This document shows positions 1 to 6,103 of a stretch of 8,121 bases of DNA, in pieces. Origin of the DNA: Deltaproteobacteria bacterium (GTDB lineage Bacteria; Desulfobacterota_B; Binatia; Binatales; Binataceae); contig JAKAVX010000092.1 of the NCBI GenBank assembly GCA_021827465.1, positions 1-8,121 of the forward strand, given 5' to 3'. How positions within the stretch are numbered: position 1 is the stretch's first letter; each line of letters starts with the position of its first letter. Under the pieces are notes generated by a model. The model was not told the origin of the DNA, ran no database searches, and saw only the letters and a program-made list of their open reading frames with translations. A program made the translations under genes and the position numbers.

Positions 1-755
1 CCGCTTAGAGCCATCGCCCAGATTGCGACCGCCCCCGCCGGAATTCCGAAGAAGGTCGCGGCGCGACGATTCTTTCCGAGCGCGCGAAGCTCGAATCCGG
101 CCGTGCTGCGGAACAGGAAGAAGTAGAATCCGATCGCAAGGCCGAGCGCGAGCAGCATCGCGGGATTGAGTTGCGAGGGCGGTGCGAACGTGTACATTCG
201 CGCGGCGGGCGCAATCGCCACGCTCTTCGGATACGCACCCGACGGCTCGATCAGCGGACCGTGAACCGCCCAGCTCAGAAGCTGCATCGCGACGAAGTTC
301 ATCATGATTGTGCTGATAACTTCCGAGGTCGCACGCCGCGCCCGAAGCCATCCGCATACGCCGCCCCATAGCGCTCCGCCGATAGCGCCCGCCGCGAGGA
401 CTATCGTAATTCCAAGCGGGCGCGGCCATCCGCCGAGCATGGGGCCTACCGCGCCAGCCGCAAGAGCGCCGACTATCAACTGGCCGTCCGCGCCGATATT
501 CCACAGCGAGCCCGAGAACGCGACCGCGATCGCAAGCCCGGTGAAGAGGAGCGGCGTTGACTTGACCAACGTATCGGTAAGCGCGAACCAGTTGCCGAAC
601 GCACCCTCCCATAGCGCGACGAACACGCCCACCGGCGAGGCGCCAAGCGCAAGCAGGACGATTGCGATAAGAGCGACGGCGGCGGCGAGTGCGGCAAACG
701 GCCTTGCCAGGGCAGCCGGGCCGGGTCTCGATTCGGTTTGCCTGTTCAGTCCCAA
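1..755 (-). CDS. BMP-family (YufP/NupP-like) ABC transporter permease, partial
   Basis: Inner-membrane permease of a BMP-type ABC importer, a family that takes up nucleosides and related solutes. About 251 codons are visible; the family usually has about 340-370, so the C-terminus lies beyond the left edge. Residues 20-38 form a first hydrophobic helix. Residues 62-97 carry the family's most typical stretch, seen as STPLLFTGLAIAVAF followed by GSLWNIGADGQLIVGA. Further hydrophobic helices follow, then a polar segment and LRALGKNRRAATFFGIP, the expected cytoplasmic coupling region. The proposed start is TTG at 755, which overlaps the end of the upstream ATPase gene by 10 bases and implies translational coupling. 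No ATG fits nearby in frame and the Shine-Dalgarno is weak, so the start is uncertain by a few codons. The gene directly follows its ATPase, as expected. The family assignment is firm; the substrate is inferred from the family only. Confidence 0.9.
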   Translation of the reverse strand, partial: MGLNRQTESRPGPAALARPFAALAAAVALIAIVLLALGASPVGVFVALWEGAFGNWFALTDTLVKSTPLLFTGLAIAVAFSGSLWNIGADGQLIVGALAAGAVGPMLGGWPRPLGITIVLAAGAIGGALWGGVCGWLRARRATSEVISTIMMNFVAMQLLSWAVHGPLIEPSGAYPKSVAIAPAARMYTFAPPSQLNPAMLLALGLAIGFYFFLFRSTAGFELRALGKNRRAATFFGIPAGAVAIWAMALS

Positions 756-2236
756 CGTCCCGCCATCAGGAGGCCCAGCGCTTCGGGCGTGCGTTGCTCT
801 GCCCGCGTCTCGCGTATCCGGCCGCGGCTTATCACGAACAGCCGGCTGGAAATCGCCAGCAGTTCATCAAGATCGCTGGAGACGAGCAGCACCGCGCCGC
901 CGTCGGCGGCAAAAGCGCGGAGAGTGCGATGGACCTCGGCGGTCGCGGCGAGATCGAGCCCGCGGCATACGTTGTGCGCGACGATCACGCGCGGATTCTG
1001 CGCAAGCGCGCGCGCAACCGAAAGACGCTGGCGGTTTCCGCCCGAGAGCGACGCGGCGCGAGCGTCCGGTCCTTCGGCGCGGATACGGAATGCGCCGATA
1101 AGCTCACGGCAAAGCTCGAAGGCGCGCGCCCCGTCGAGCCATCCGCGGCGCGACATCCGATTTCGTATCGGACGCGCGAGCAGCAGGTTTTCCCAGAGCG
1201 GCATGTCGAGAACGAGGCCGTCGATATCGCGATTTTGCGGAATCACCGCGATTTCCGGCGCGTCCGCCCACGCGCGCTCCGCGCCATCGAGCGCGATTCG
1301 TCCCGCGCTCGGACGCCTTGCACCAGCGAGCACTTCGACCAACTCAGCCTGTCCGTTGCCCTCGACTCCCGCGATCCCGACGATCTCGCCCGCGCCAAGG
1401 CTCATCGTAAGACCGTCGAGGATGCGATTTCCGCGATACTCGATCGCAAGCCCGGAAATTTCGAGCAGGATCTGACGCCCCGCTTCGACCGGAGCGATCT
1501 TTTCGGCCTGAGCTTCGGGAAGCTCGCCGATCATCAGGCGCGCGAGATGCGATTCGCTGGTCGAGGCCGGATCGGTGGTCGCAACGACACGCCCGTGCCT
1601 GAGCACGGTTATCCGGTCGGCGACGGCAAGCGCTTCGCCAAGCTTGTGGGTGATGAGGATTACGATTCGGCCCTCGGAGCGAAGCCTGCGCAACAGATCG
1701 AGGAACGCCGAAAGCTCGCTCGGCGCAAGCACTCCGGTCGGCTCGTCGAGGATAAGGACGTGCGGGTCGAGGCTCAGCGCGCGCAAGATTTCGAGCCTGA
1801 CGCGCTCGCCCACCGAGCGCTCTTCAACAGTAGCGCGCGGCGCGGGAAGCTCGAAGCCGAGCCGCTCCGCGAGCCGCCGTGCGTCATTTGCAACGCGGTC
1901 GAGATCGAGCCGCGCGCCCGAATCGGCGCCCATCCCGCCGAGCGCCAGGTTTTCCTCCCACGTCATGCGCTCGAACAGCATCGGGCTCTGATGCACCGCG
2001 GCGATTCCCGCCCGAAGCGCCGCGGCCGGCGAGCCGGCGCGAAGCTCCGCACCGTCGAGCGTCGCCACGCCGGCGTCGGGACGAAGCCGGCCGGCGAGCA
2101 CGTTCATCAGCGTGGTCTTGCCCGCGCCGTTCTCGCCGAGGAGCGCGTGAATCTCGCCAGGAGCGGCGGCGAAATCAACGCCGTCAAGGGCGACGACGCG
2201 CGAAAACCGCCTGGTGATTCCCGTGGCCTTCAGCAA
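746..2236 (-). CDS. Double-domain ABC transporter ATP-binding protein (RbsA/YufO-like)
   Basis: Cytoplasmic ATPase, 496 aa, that powers the neighbouring permease. It has two fused nucleotide-binding domains, as in sugar (RbsA) and BMP-type nucleoside importers (YufO/NupO), and the usual family length. Domain 1 has Walker A GENGAGKTT (34-42), Q-loop Q83, signature SVGER (141-145), Walker B VLILDEPT (160-167) and H-loop H197. Domain 2 (about 253-496) has the family's normal degenerate Walker A, GVEGNGQAEL, an intact signature LSGGNRQR (397-404), Walker B VIVAHNVCRGLD (417-428), and SSDLDE where the H-loop would be. The start must be TTG at 2236: an in-frame TGA, the stop of the upstream CCA gene, sits directly before it. 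A GGAG lies about 12 bases upstream. Odd points are the R in SVGER where Q is common, and HNVC where family members usually have AQPT or ENPT. Pairing with the BMP-type permease favours nucleoside-like over sugar substrates. Confidence 0.95.
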   Translation of the reverse strand: MLKATGITRRFSRVVALDGVDFAAAPGEIHALLGENGAGKTTLMNVLAGRLRPDAGVATLDGAELRAGSPAAALRAGIAAVHQSPMLFERMTWEENLALGGMGADSGARLDLDRVANDARRLAERLGFELPAPRATVEERSVGERVRLEILRALSLDPHVLILDEPTGVLAPSELSAFLDLLRRLRSEGRIVILITHKLGEALAVADRITVLRHGRVVATTDPASTSESHLARLMIGELPEAQAEKIAPVEAGRQILLEISGLAIEYRGNRILDGLTMSLGAGEIVGIAGVEGNGQAELVEVLAGARRPSAGRIALDGAERAWADAPEIAVIPQNRDIDGLVLDMPLWENLLLARPIRNRMSRRGWLDGARAFELCRELIGAFRIRAEGPDARAASLSGGNRQRLSVARALAQNPRVIVAHNVCRGLDLAATAEVHRTLRAFAADGGAVLLVSSDLDELLAISSRLFVISRGRIRETRAEQRTPEALGLLMAGRWD

Positions 2237-3571
2237 TCAGGCGACGCTCTCCGGATGCGGCGGTGGGTAATGGGAGCGCACGTATTCGAGCGCCTGCTCG
2301 CGGCTGGTGAGCGCGCCGTCAAGCTGCAGGTCTTCGACCTCGCGCAGGATCGTCTTGAAGGTGGGACCGGGAGCGAATCCCATCCGAATCAGATCGTCGC
2401 CGCCGATAAGCCGGGGCGGACGAATTTCCGCCGGCGCCATCCGGGCGATCGCGCGGCGGCAGAAATGGTAGTGGCCGAGGTAGGAACTCGAGGCGAGCGC
2501 GTCGAGCCGCGCCACCTCCAGCAGTTCGTCGAAACCGTCCTCGGCAAGCATCCGCTTGAGGGTCGCCGCGCGCATCCGCGGCGCCATCGTGAGCCTCAGA
2601 TGGTTCTTCACCAGGTAGGCGACGCGCTCCTGCACGAAGCGCGAACGGCGAAGCCGCGCCAGGATTTCGGAGGCCATCTCGGCGCCCTGTTCGGTATGGC
2701 CATAGAAGGTGACCTTGCCGCTCTGCTCGGCGCGGCACCTGGGCTTGGCGATATCGTGAAACAGGATGCCGAAGGCGACAGTCTCCGTGCATCCCGGATC
2801 GAGCATCGATACCGCAAGCCTGGTGTGGACGTAAACGTCGCCCTCGGGATGATAATTTTCCGGCTGCGCGCATCCGATCATCGCCGGGACTTCGGGCATC
2901 AGCACGTTCATCAGCCCGCTTTCAAGCAGGATATCCATCCCGCGCGCGGCGCCGCCCTCGGTCATCATCCGGACCAGTTCCTCACCGATTCGTTCGGCGG
3001 AAATACCCATGATCGTCGGCGCGGCGCGCTTCATCGCGGTCCAGGTCGCGGGATCGATCGCGAAATTGAACCGGGCGGCGAAACGCGCGGCGCGCAGGAT
3101 ACGGAGCCGGTCCTCGTCGAAGCGGTCGTACGGGTTGCCGATCGCGCGGATCACGCCCGCGCGGAGATCGCCGACGCCGCCGACCAGATCGATCACCCGG
3201 TCGTCGATCGGGTCGTAGTACATACCGCCGATCGTGAAGTCGCGCCGGATAGCGTCCTCCTCGATCGTGCCGAAGCGCACCGACGAAGGGCGGCGTCCGT
3301 CCACGTAGGGAGCGTCGGCGCGAAAGGTCGTGACCTCGAACGGTTCGCCGTCGAGAACGACCACGATAACGCCGAATTTCGCGCCGACCGGGACGGTATG
3401 GTCGAAGATGCGCTGGACGACCTCGGGCCGCGCGTCGGTTGCGATATCGTAATCCTTCGCCTCGACGCCGAGGATCCGGTCGCGCACGCATCCGCCGGCG
3501 AACAGGGCGATAAATCCCTGTTCGCGAAGGCTGCGTACGATAGAAAGCGCCCTGTCCTCCCTGGCCGTCAT
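2237..3571 (-). CDS. CCA tRNA nucleotidyltransferase / poly(A) polymerase family protein with HD domain
   Basis: Class II nucleotidyltransferase, 444 aa, that adds or repairs the 3' CCA of tRNA using CTP and ATP. The head domain has GGCVRDRILG (26-35), the metal-binding DYDIATD (40-46, D40 and D42), RRDFT (109-113) and the neck motif DRFDEDRLRILRAARFAARF (149-168). An HD domain follows, with H249, HD at 272-273, H292, H324 and D357 as candidate metal ligands, so a phosphohydrolase activity like that of E. coli Cca is plausible. The ATG at 3571 has GGAG six bases upstream. After RRDFT the usual xNA/xNG reads IGGM: the conserved Asn is Gly (residue 115). Poly(A) polymerase, or one half of a split CC-adding/A-adding pair, cannot be excluded, because these families share all motifs. 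The nearby tRNA-Val gene already encodes CCA, so repair would be its main job at least for that tRNA. The stop abuts the next start. Confidence 0.92.
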   Translation of the reverse strand: MTAREDRALSIVRSLREQGFIALFAGGCVRDRILGVEAKDYDIATDARPEVVQRIFDHTVPVGAKFGVIVVVLDGEPFEVTTFRADAPYVDGRRPSSVRFGTIEEDAIRRDFTIGGMYYDPIDDRVIDLVGGVGDLRAGVIRAIGNPYDRFDEDRLRILRAARFAARFNFAIDPATWTAMKRAAPTIMGISAERIGEELVRMMTEGGAARGMDILLESGLMNVLMPEVPAMIGCAQPENYHPEGDVYVHTRLAVSMLDPGCTETVAFGILFHDIAKPRCRAEQSGKVTFYGHTEQGAEMASEILARLRRSRFVQERVAYLVKNHLRLTMAPRMRAATLKRMLAEDGFDELLEVARLDALASSSYLGHYHFCRRAIARMAPAEIRPPRLIGGDDLIRMGFAPGPTFKTILREVEDLQLDGALTSREQALEYVRSHYPPPHPESVA

Positions 3572-3582
3572 CGCGGTCTCCG

Positions 3583-3603
3583 AGGGCTCAAGTTTACAGC
3601 CCT
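3583..3603 (-). other. Small hairpin in the CCA-gene leader
   Basis: A 6-bp perfect inverted repeat, AGGGCT at 3583-3588 and AGCCCT at 3598-3603, with a 9-base A/T-rich loop. On the minus strand it ends one base before the GGAG Shine-Dalgarno of the CCA gene, 11 bases before its ATG at 3571. In RNA it could influence ribosome access. The arms are short, so chance is a fair alternative. Confidence 0.3.
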
Positions 3604-3632
3604 TCGCCAGAGCGGAAAATGCGCCGGGACGG

Positions 3633-3668
3633 GCTCGGGCGCCCGGTTATTTGACTCCGGGCCCGAGC
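3633..3668 (-). terminator. Hairpin straddling the SDR stop codon (possible attenuator/terminator)
   Basis: Perfect 8-bp arms, GCTCGGGC at 3633-3640 and GCCCGAGC at 3661-3668, enclose 20 bases, with a further CCGG/CCGG pairing possible inside. The SDR stop codon TAA (3647-3649) lies in the loop. On the minus strand no U-run follows directly; a TTTT occurs only about 11 bases past the stem. It is therefore not a classical intrinsic terminator. It may be a weak terminator, an RNA-stabilising 3' structure, or a consequence of GC-rich codons. It sits in the only gap of note (75 bases) in the minus-strand gene cluster. Confidence 0.4.
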
Positions 3669-4426
3669 ACGATACCGCCGTCAACCGCGGTTATCTGGCC
3701 GGTGACGTTCTTGGCGCGCTCGGAGCACAGCCATGACACCGCGCGGCCGATATCTTCGGCGGTCTGCTCGCGGCCCAGCGGCACGAGGCTTTTCACCGAG
3801 GCCTCGAACGTCGCACGCGCGCGCTCCTCCGCGCCGCCCAGCGCCGCGCCGAGATCCTCCCATACGCGGGTATAGATCAGTCCGGGCGCGACCGCGTTGA
3901 CGCGGATTCCCTTGTGGCCGAGCTGAAGCGCACAAGTGCGGGTGTAGGAGATAACCCCGGCCTTGGCCGCGGCGTAGGCGGCAAGAAATGGCGTCGGAAG
4001 CATCCCGGCAATCGAGGTCGTATTGCAGATTACGCCTCCGCTCACCATCCGGGGCGCGACCTCGCGGGTCATGATATGGACGGAGTTGAGGTTGAGATCG
4101 ACGTAGCGGCGCCACACGTCAACGGTTTCCCATTCGCCGTCGCGGCCGTGCTCGAACCACATCTTTTCGCCGCCTCCGGCATTGTTGCAGAGAACGTCGG
4201 GATGGGCGCCGAATTTTTTGGTGATCGCATCGATTGTTTCGTGGACCTGCTTCTCGTCGGTAACGTCGGCCCTGAAGCTCTCGACCTTGGCGGCAATAGC
4301 CTCGGGCGCCGGCGCGGGCCTCAAGTCGATAACCGCGATCCGTTCGACAACATTTTCATCCAGGAGCGCATTGACGATCCCGAGACCAAGACCTCGCGCT
4401 CCACCGCTGACGATTGCGTATTTCAT
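3647..4426 (-). CDS. SDR family NAD(P)-dependent oxidoreductase
   Basis: Classical short-chain dehydrogenase/reductase, 259 aa, a soluble Rossmann-fold enzyme; its substrate cannot be told from sequence. Visible features are the dinucleotide motif GGARGLGLG (8-16), D34 at the end of the second strand (VIDLR), DVT (54-56), NNAG (81-84), an NLNS segment (112-115) holding the structural/catalytic Asn, catalytic S138, and YAAAK (151-155, Y151 and K155). The PG motif is at 181-182 and the C-terminal TGQITAVDGGI is typical. The acidic D34 favours NAD(H) over NADP(H); that is inference from the family rule. The insertion at residues 85-108 after NNAG, rich in charged residues and Trp, is somewhat longer than usual and may shape the active-site entrance. 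ATG 4426 is supported by a purine-rich AGGAAGGGAG 10 bases upstream and by the Rossmann strand starting at residue 3. It is the first gene of the minus-strand cluster, 75 bases before the CCA gene. Confidence 0.95.
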   Translation of the reverse strand: MKYAIVSGGARGLGLGIVNALLDENVVERIAVIDLRPAPAPEAIAAKVESFRADVTDEKQVHETIDAITKKFGAHPDVLCNNAGGGEKMWFEHGRDGEWETVDVWRRYVDLNLNSVHIMTREVAPRMVSGGVICNTTSIAGMLPTPFLAAYAAAKAGVISYTRTCALQLGHKGIRVNAVAPGLIYTRVWEDLGAALGGAEERARATFEASVKSLVPLGREQTAEDIGRAVSWLCSERAKNVTGQITAVDGGIVLGPGVK

Positions 4427-4463
4427 TCCAAAACGGCTCCCTTCCTGGGCATTTCCGGGCGTG

Positions 4464-4493
4464 ATTGCATCGCGAAACCCCCCTCCGCGTCAA
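4464..4493 (-). promoter_or_regulatory. Candidate sigma70-type promoter for the SDR gene
   Basis: Read on the minus strand: -35 TTGACG (4493-4488, 5 of 6 consensus matches), an 18-base spacer, and -10 TGCAAT (4469-4464, 4 of 6). The start point would fall near 4456, giving a leader of about 30 bases that includes the AGGAAGGGAG ribosome site at 4446-4437. The spacer contains a run of six G. The first inverted repeat (4508-4539) lies 14 bases upstream of the -35. Recognised by eye only. Confidence 0.4.
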
Positions 4494-4507
4494 AGCATGC
4501 GTTTACT

Positions 4508-4539
4508 TTTTGCCCAACTCGGCAGGCAAATGGGCAAAA
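4508..4539. repeat. Inverted repeat 1 in the divergent spacer, operator-like
   Basis: Perfect 9-bp arms, TTTTGCCCA (4508-4516) and TGGGCAAAA (4531-4539), separated by 14 bases. Arm centres are 23 bases apart, about two helical turns, which suits binding by a dimeric regulator. T-runs are on the 5' side and A-runs on the 3' side, the wrong way round for a bidirectional terminator. A related half-site, CTTTTTCCCA, recurs at 4568-4577. The repeat sits upstream of the candidate SDR promoter, where an activator might bind. Function is inferred. Confidence 0.55.
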
Positions 4540-4596
4540 TTGAGTCGAAATCGGGCCTGACACCTGCCTTTTTCCCACCTCTGCGAGCCTCAACCC

Positions 4597-4634
4597 AATT
4601 CGTTTTGGAAATGAGCGCGCTTGAGAAACGAATT
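4597..4634. repeat. Inverted repeat 2 in the divergent spacer, overlapping the plus-strand promoter
   Basis: Perfect 9-bp arms, AATTCGTTT (4597-4605) and AAACGAATT (4626-4634), separated by 20 bases that include the palindrome AGCGCGCT (4614-4621). The arms differ in sequence from inverted repeat 1, so a different protein would be expected. The right arm begins at the last base of a candidate -35 box (4621-4626) for the small membrane protein, the layout of a repressor operator. Function is inferred. Confidence 0.5.
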
Positions 4635-4650
4635 TAGCGGACCGAATAAG
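4621..4650 (+). promoter_or_regulatory. Candidate sigma70-type promoter for the small membrane protein
   Basis: -35 TTGAGA (4621-4626, 5 of 6), an 18-base spacer, and -10 AATAAG (4645-4650, 4 of 6). The transcript would start near 4657 and reach the strong ribosome site at 4676 after about 20 bases. The promoter is embedded in inverted repeat 2. Match quality is moderate. Confidence 0.35.
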
Positions 4651-4675
4651 CGTCATTAGCATTTAGCACTGGGGC

Positions 4676-4683
4676 GGAGGTGA
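4676..4683 (+). promoter_or_regulatory. Ribosome binding site that decides the small-protein start
   Basis: GGAGGTGA is a full match to the anti-Shine-Dalgarno core. It lies 8 bases (counted from GGAGG) before TTG at 4689. The upstream in-frame GTG at 4680 lies inside this motif, so it cannot be the start served by it. This favours TTG 4689. Confidence 0.7.
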
Positions 4684-4688
4684 CAAAA

Positions 4689-4958
4689 TTGAAAGCTTGG
4701 AGAATGCTTGTGGCTGCCGGATTCGTTCTCGCGGCAGATTTGGGGGCGGTTCTGGCGATTTTTGCATCAATATGGCTCGAACAATGGCTGGGACTCGGAC
4801 GCGGGGCGGTGCTGGACCTGGTGATAGTGCTCGCCGTGAGCTACGGAGCGGCCGCATGGGTAGTCGGAAAGTTTCTCGAATGGGAACTTGGCACAAAGGA
4901 CGATTCGCCGGCCGAATCCCCATCCGAGACCGCACAGGTGCGCCATTTGCATCTGTAG
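4689..4958 (+). CDS. Small two-helix membrane protein, function unknown
   Basis: 89 aa with TTG start; I do not recognise the family. Residues 2-5 are basic (K2, R5). A first membrane helix spans about 6-29 and contains a buried acidic residue, D17. A short loop (30-39) follows, then a second helix at about 40-60 and K61. The positive-inside rule predicts both ends in the cytoplasm. The tail (64-89) is hydrophilic, rich in D, E, S and P, and ends RHLHL. A longer reading from GTG 4680 (92 aa) is less likely because that codon sits within the Shine-Dalgarno. The strong ribosome site, hydrophobic pattern and upstream promoter-like elements argue that it is real. It is transcribed divergently from the SDR and is convergent with the AI-2E-family gene 68 bases downstream; I see no convincing terminator there. 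An accessory subunit or a small integral membrane regulator are guesses only. Confidence 0.7.
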   Translation: MKAWRMLVAAGFVLAADLGAVLAIFASIWLEQWLGLGRGAVLDLVIVLAVSYGAAAWVVGKFLEWELGTKDDSPAESPSETAQVRHLHL

Positions 4959-5026
4959 GGCTGAGCAAGTCGATAGAGCCAGGCCGCGCACGGCTTGAAC
5001 CCGCATCAGGACGAGCGTCCGGCGCG

Positions 5027-6103
5027 CTAGGAACCGGCGGCACGCGCGCGGCGAGGGTCGCCGTAGGTTCTTCGATAGACCTGCAACAATGCGGAAAACA
5101 GCGCGATAACCGCCGGTCCCGCGAAAACCCCGACGATTCCGTAAACTTCGAGCCCACCCGCGATTCCGAAAAACAGCGCGATCGTGGGCAACCCGGTTCC
5201 GTGTCCCATCATGATTGGCTTGATGAAATTGTCGGTCACGGTCACCACGACCACGCACCAGATCGTGAGTCCGAGCGCGATCGGCCATCCGGCCGTGTAC
5301 CACAGGTAAAGCGCCGCCGGCAGCCATACGATCGCCGTGCCTCCCATCGGAAGCAGTCCGCATGCGGCCGAAACCACCGCGAGAAAAGCCCAGTAGGGAA
5401 CGCCGGTTACGAGGAAACCCAGGCCGATCGCGATTCCCTGGATAAGCGCGGTGAGCAGAAGCCCGCGCAGCACCGCCGACATGGTGCCGCGCAGGCTGTC
5501 GAAGACCGCGCGCTTGTCCTCGTCGTGCAAGGGGGTGAGATTCTGGATCGCCTCGTAATATTCCTCGCCGTCACGCAGCATGTAGAAGAACGTGATCACG
5601 CCGAGCGTGGAGTCGATGAGGAACGTCACGATGTTTTTCGCCGCGGTGGTGACGTTCGCGACCACGAATTCGCTGGTGAGCTGCGCGCCCTGGAGCAGAC
5701 TGGGCAGCGCGTCCTCGATCCTGAAATGATGGCCGGTAAGCCGATGAAAAAGCCCGCCCAGATGCGAGCTGTTGATCCAGTTGTCGAGGTCCTTGAGGCC
5801 GCCGTTCTTCACCGTCTCGGCAATTGCGAGATAGATGCGCTGGGCCTCGATCGCGAGACGGCCCGAAAGCCAAATCGCGGGCAGCACGACGCCAAGCGAG
5901 ACCAGAATGGTTATGATCAAAGCCGAAGTGCTGCGGCTTCGAATCAGGCGGTCGAGCTCGATCTGCGCCGGATATGCGATGAACGCGAGCAGGATCGCCC
6001 ACGTTATCGGCGCCAGGAAGGGCGACAGGAGATGGAACAGCTCGTAGGCCATCAAGGCCAGGAAACCGAAGAAAAAAACCTGTACGATTTTCTCTCGTTC
6101 CAT
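5027..6103 (-). CDS. AI-2E family transporter (PerM/UPF0118-like membrane protein)
   Basis: Polytopic inner-membrane protein, 358 aa from the chosen start, of the AI-2E/PerM family. Members include the autoinducer-2 exporter TqsA and a number of Na+/H+ antiporter-like proteins, so transport is expected but the substrate is open. Two close helices start the protein (about 8-46), a third follows at 62-82, then a large soluble segment (about 83-150). A C-terminal helix bundle carries the family marks LRDGEEYYE with LTPL, CGLLPMGGTAIVWLPAALY, DNFIKPIMMG, and GGLEVYGIVGVFAGPAVIALF split across the last helices. ATG 6103 is chosen because it precedes the first helix by seven residues and gives the usual length. 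In-frame ATGs at 6166 (379 aa) and 6232 (401 aa) would add a basic, non-conserved leader; the one at 6232 lies 5 bases from the tRNA gene and is unlikely. None has a strong ribosome site. The gene stands alone, convergent with the small membrane protein. Confidence 0.92.
   Translation of the reverse strand: MEREKIVQVFFFGFLALMAYELFHLLSPFLAPITWAILLAFIAYPAQIELDRLIRSRSTSALIITILVSLGVVLPAIWLSGRLAIEAQRIYLAIAETVKNGGLKDLDNWINSSHLGGLFHRLTGHHFRIEDALPSLLQGAQLTSEFVVANVTTAAKNIVTFLIDSTLGVITFFYMLRDGEEYYEAIQNLTPLHDEDKRAVFDSLRGTMSAVLRGLLLTALIQGIAIGLGFLVTGVPYWAFLAVVSAACGLLPMGGTAIVWLPAALYLWYTAGWPIALGLTIWCVVVVTVTDNFIKPIMMGHGTGLPTIALFFGIAGGLEVYGIVGVFAGPAVIALFSALLQVYRRTYGDPRRARAAGS

Noticed and set aside
304..1101. 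A 265-codon plus-strand frame across the permease
   Set aside because: The opposite strand encodes an unmistakable BMP-type permease; this frame is Pro/Ala/Arg-rich without motifs.
689..3736. A 1015-codon plus-strand open frame antisense to the permease, ATPase, CCA and SDR genes
   Set aside because: Its codons are exact reverse complements of the sense codons of the ATPase, CCA and SDR genes, which all share one frame. It stays open only because the sense genes avoid TTA, CTA and TCA; it ends exactly where the SDR uses a TCA serine codon. The product is Arg/Ala/His-rich with no recognisable domain.
4507..4540. Inverted repeat 1 read as a bidirectional terminator
   Set aside because: The T-run precedes and the A-run follows the stem on the plus strand, the opposite of a terminator, and it lies between two divergent starts where no terminator is needed.
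4423..4662. A 79-codon minus-strand frame ending in an ATGA overlap with the SDR start
   Set aside because: The overlap looks operon-like, but the frame covers both inverted repeats and the candidate SDR promoter, has no Shine-Dalgarno or hydrophobic or domain pattern, and its composition is unlike the coding genes.
4959..5026. Search for a shared terminator between the convergent small-protein and AI-2E-family genes
   Set aside because: Only a 4-bp GGAC/GTCC stem and similar short pairings occur, with no T-run on either strand.
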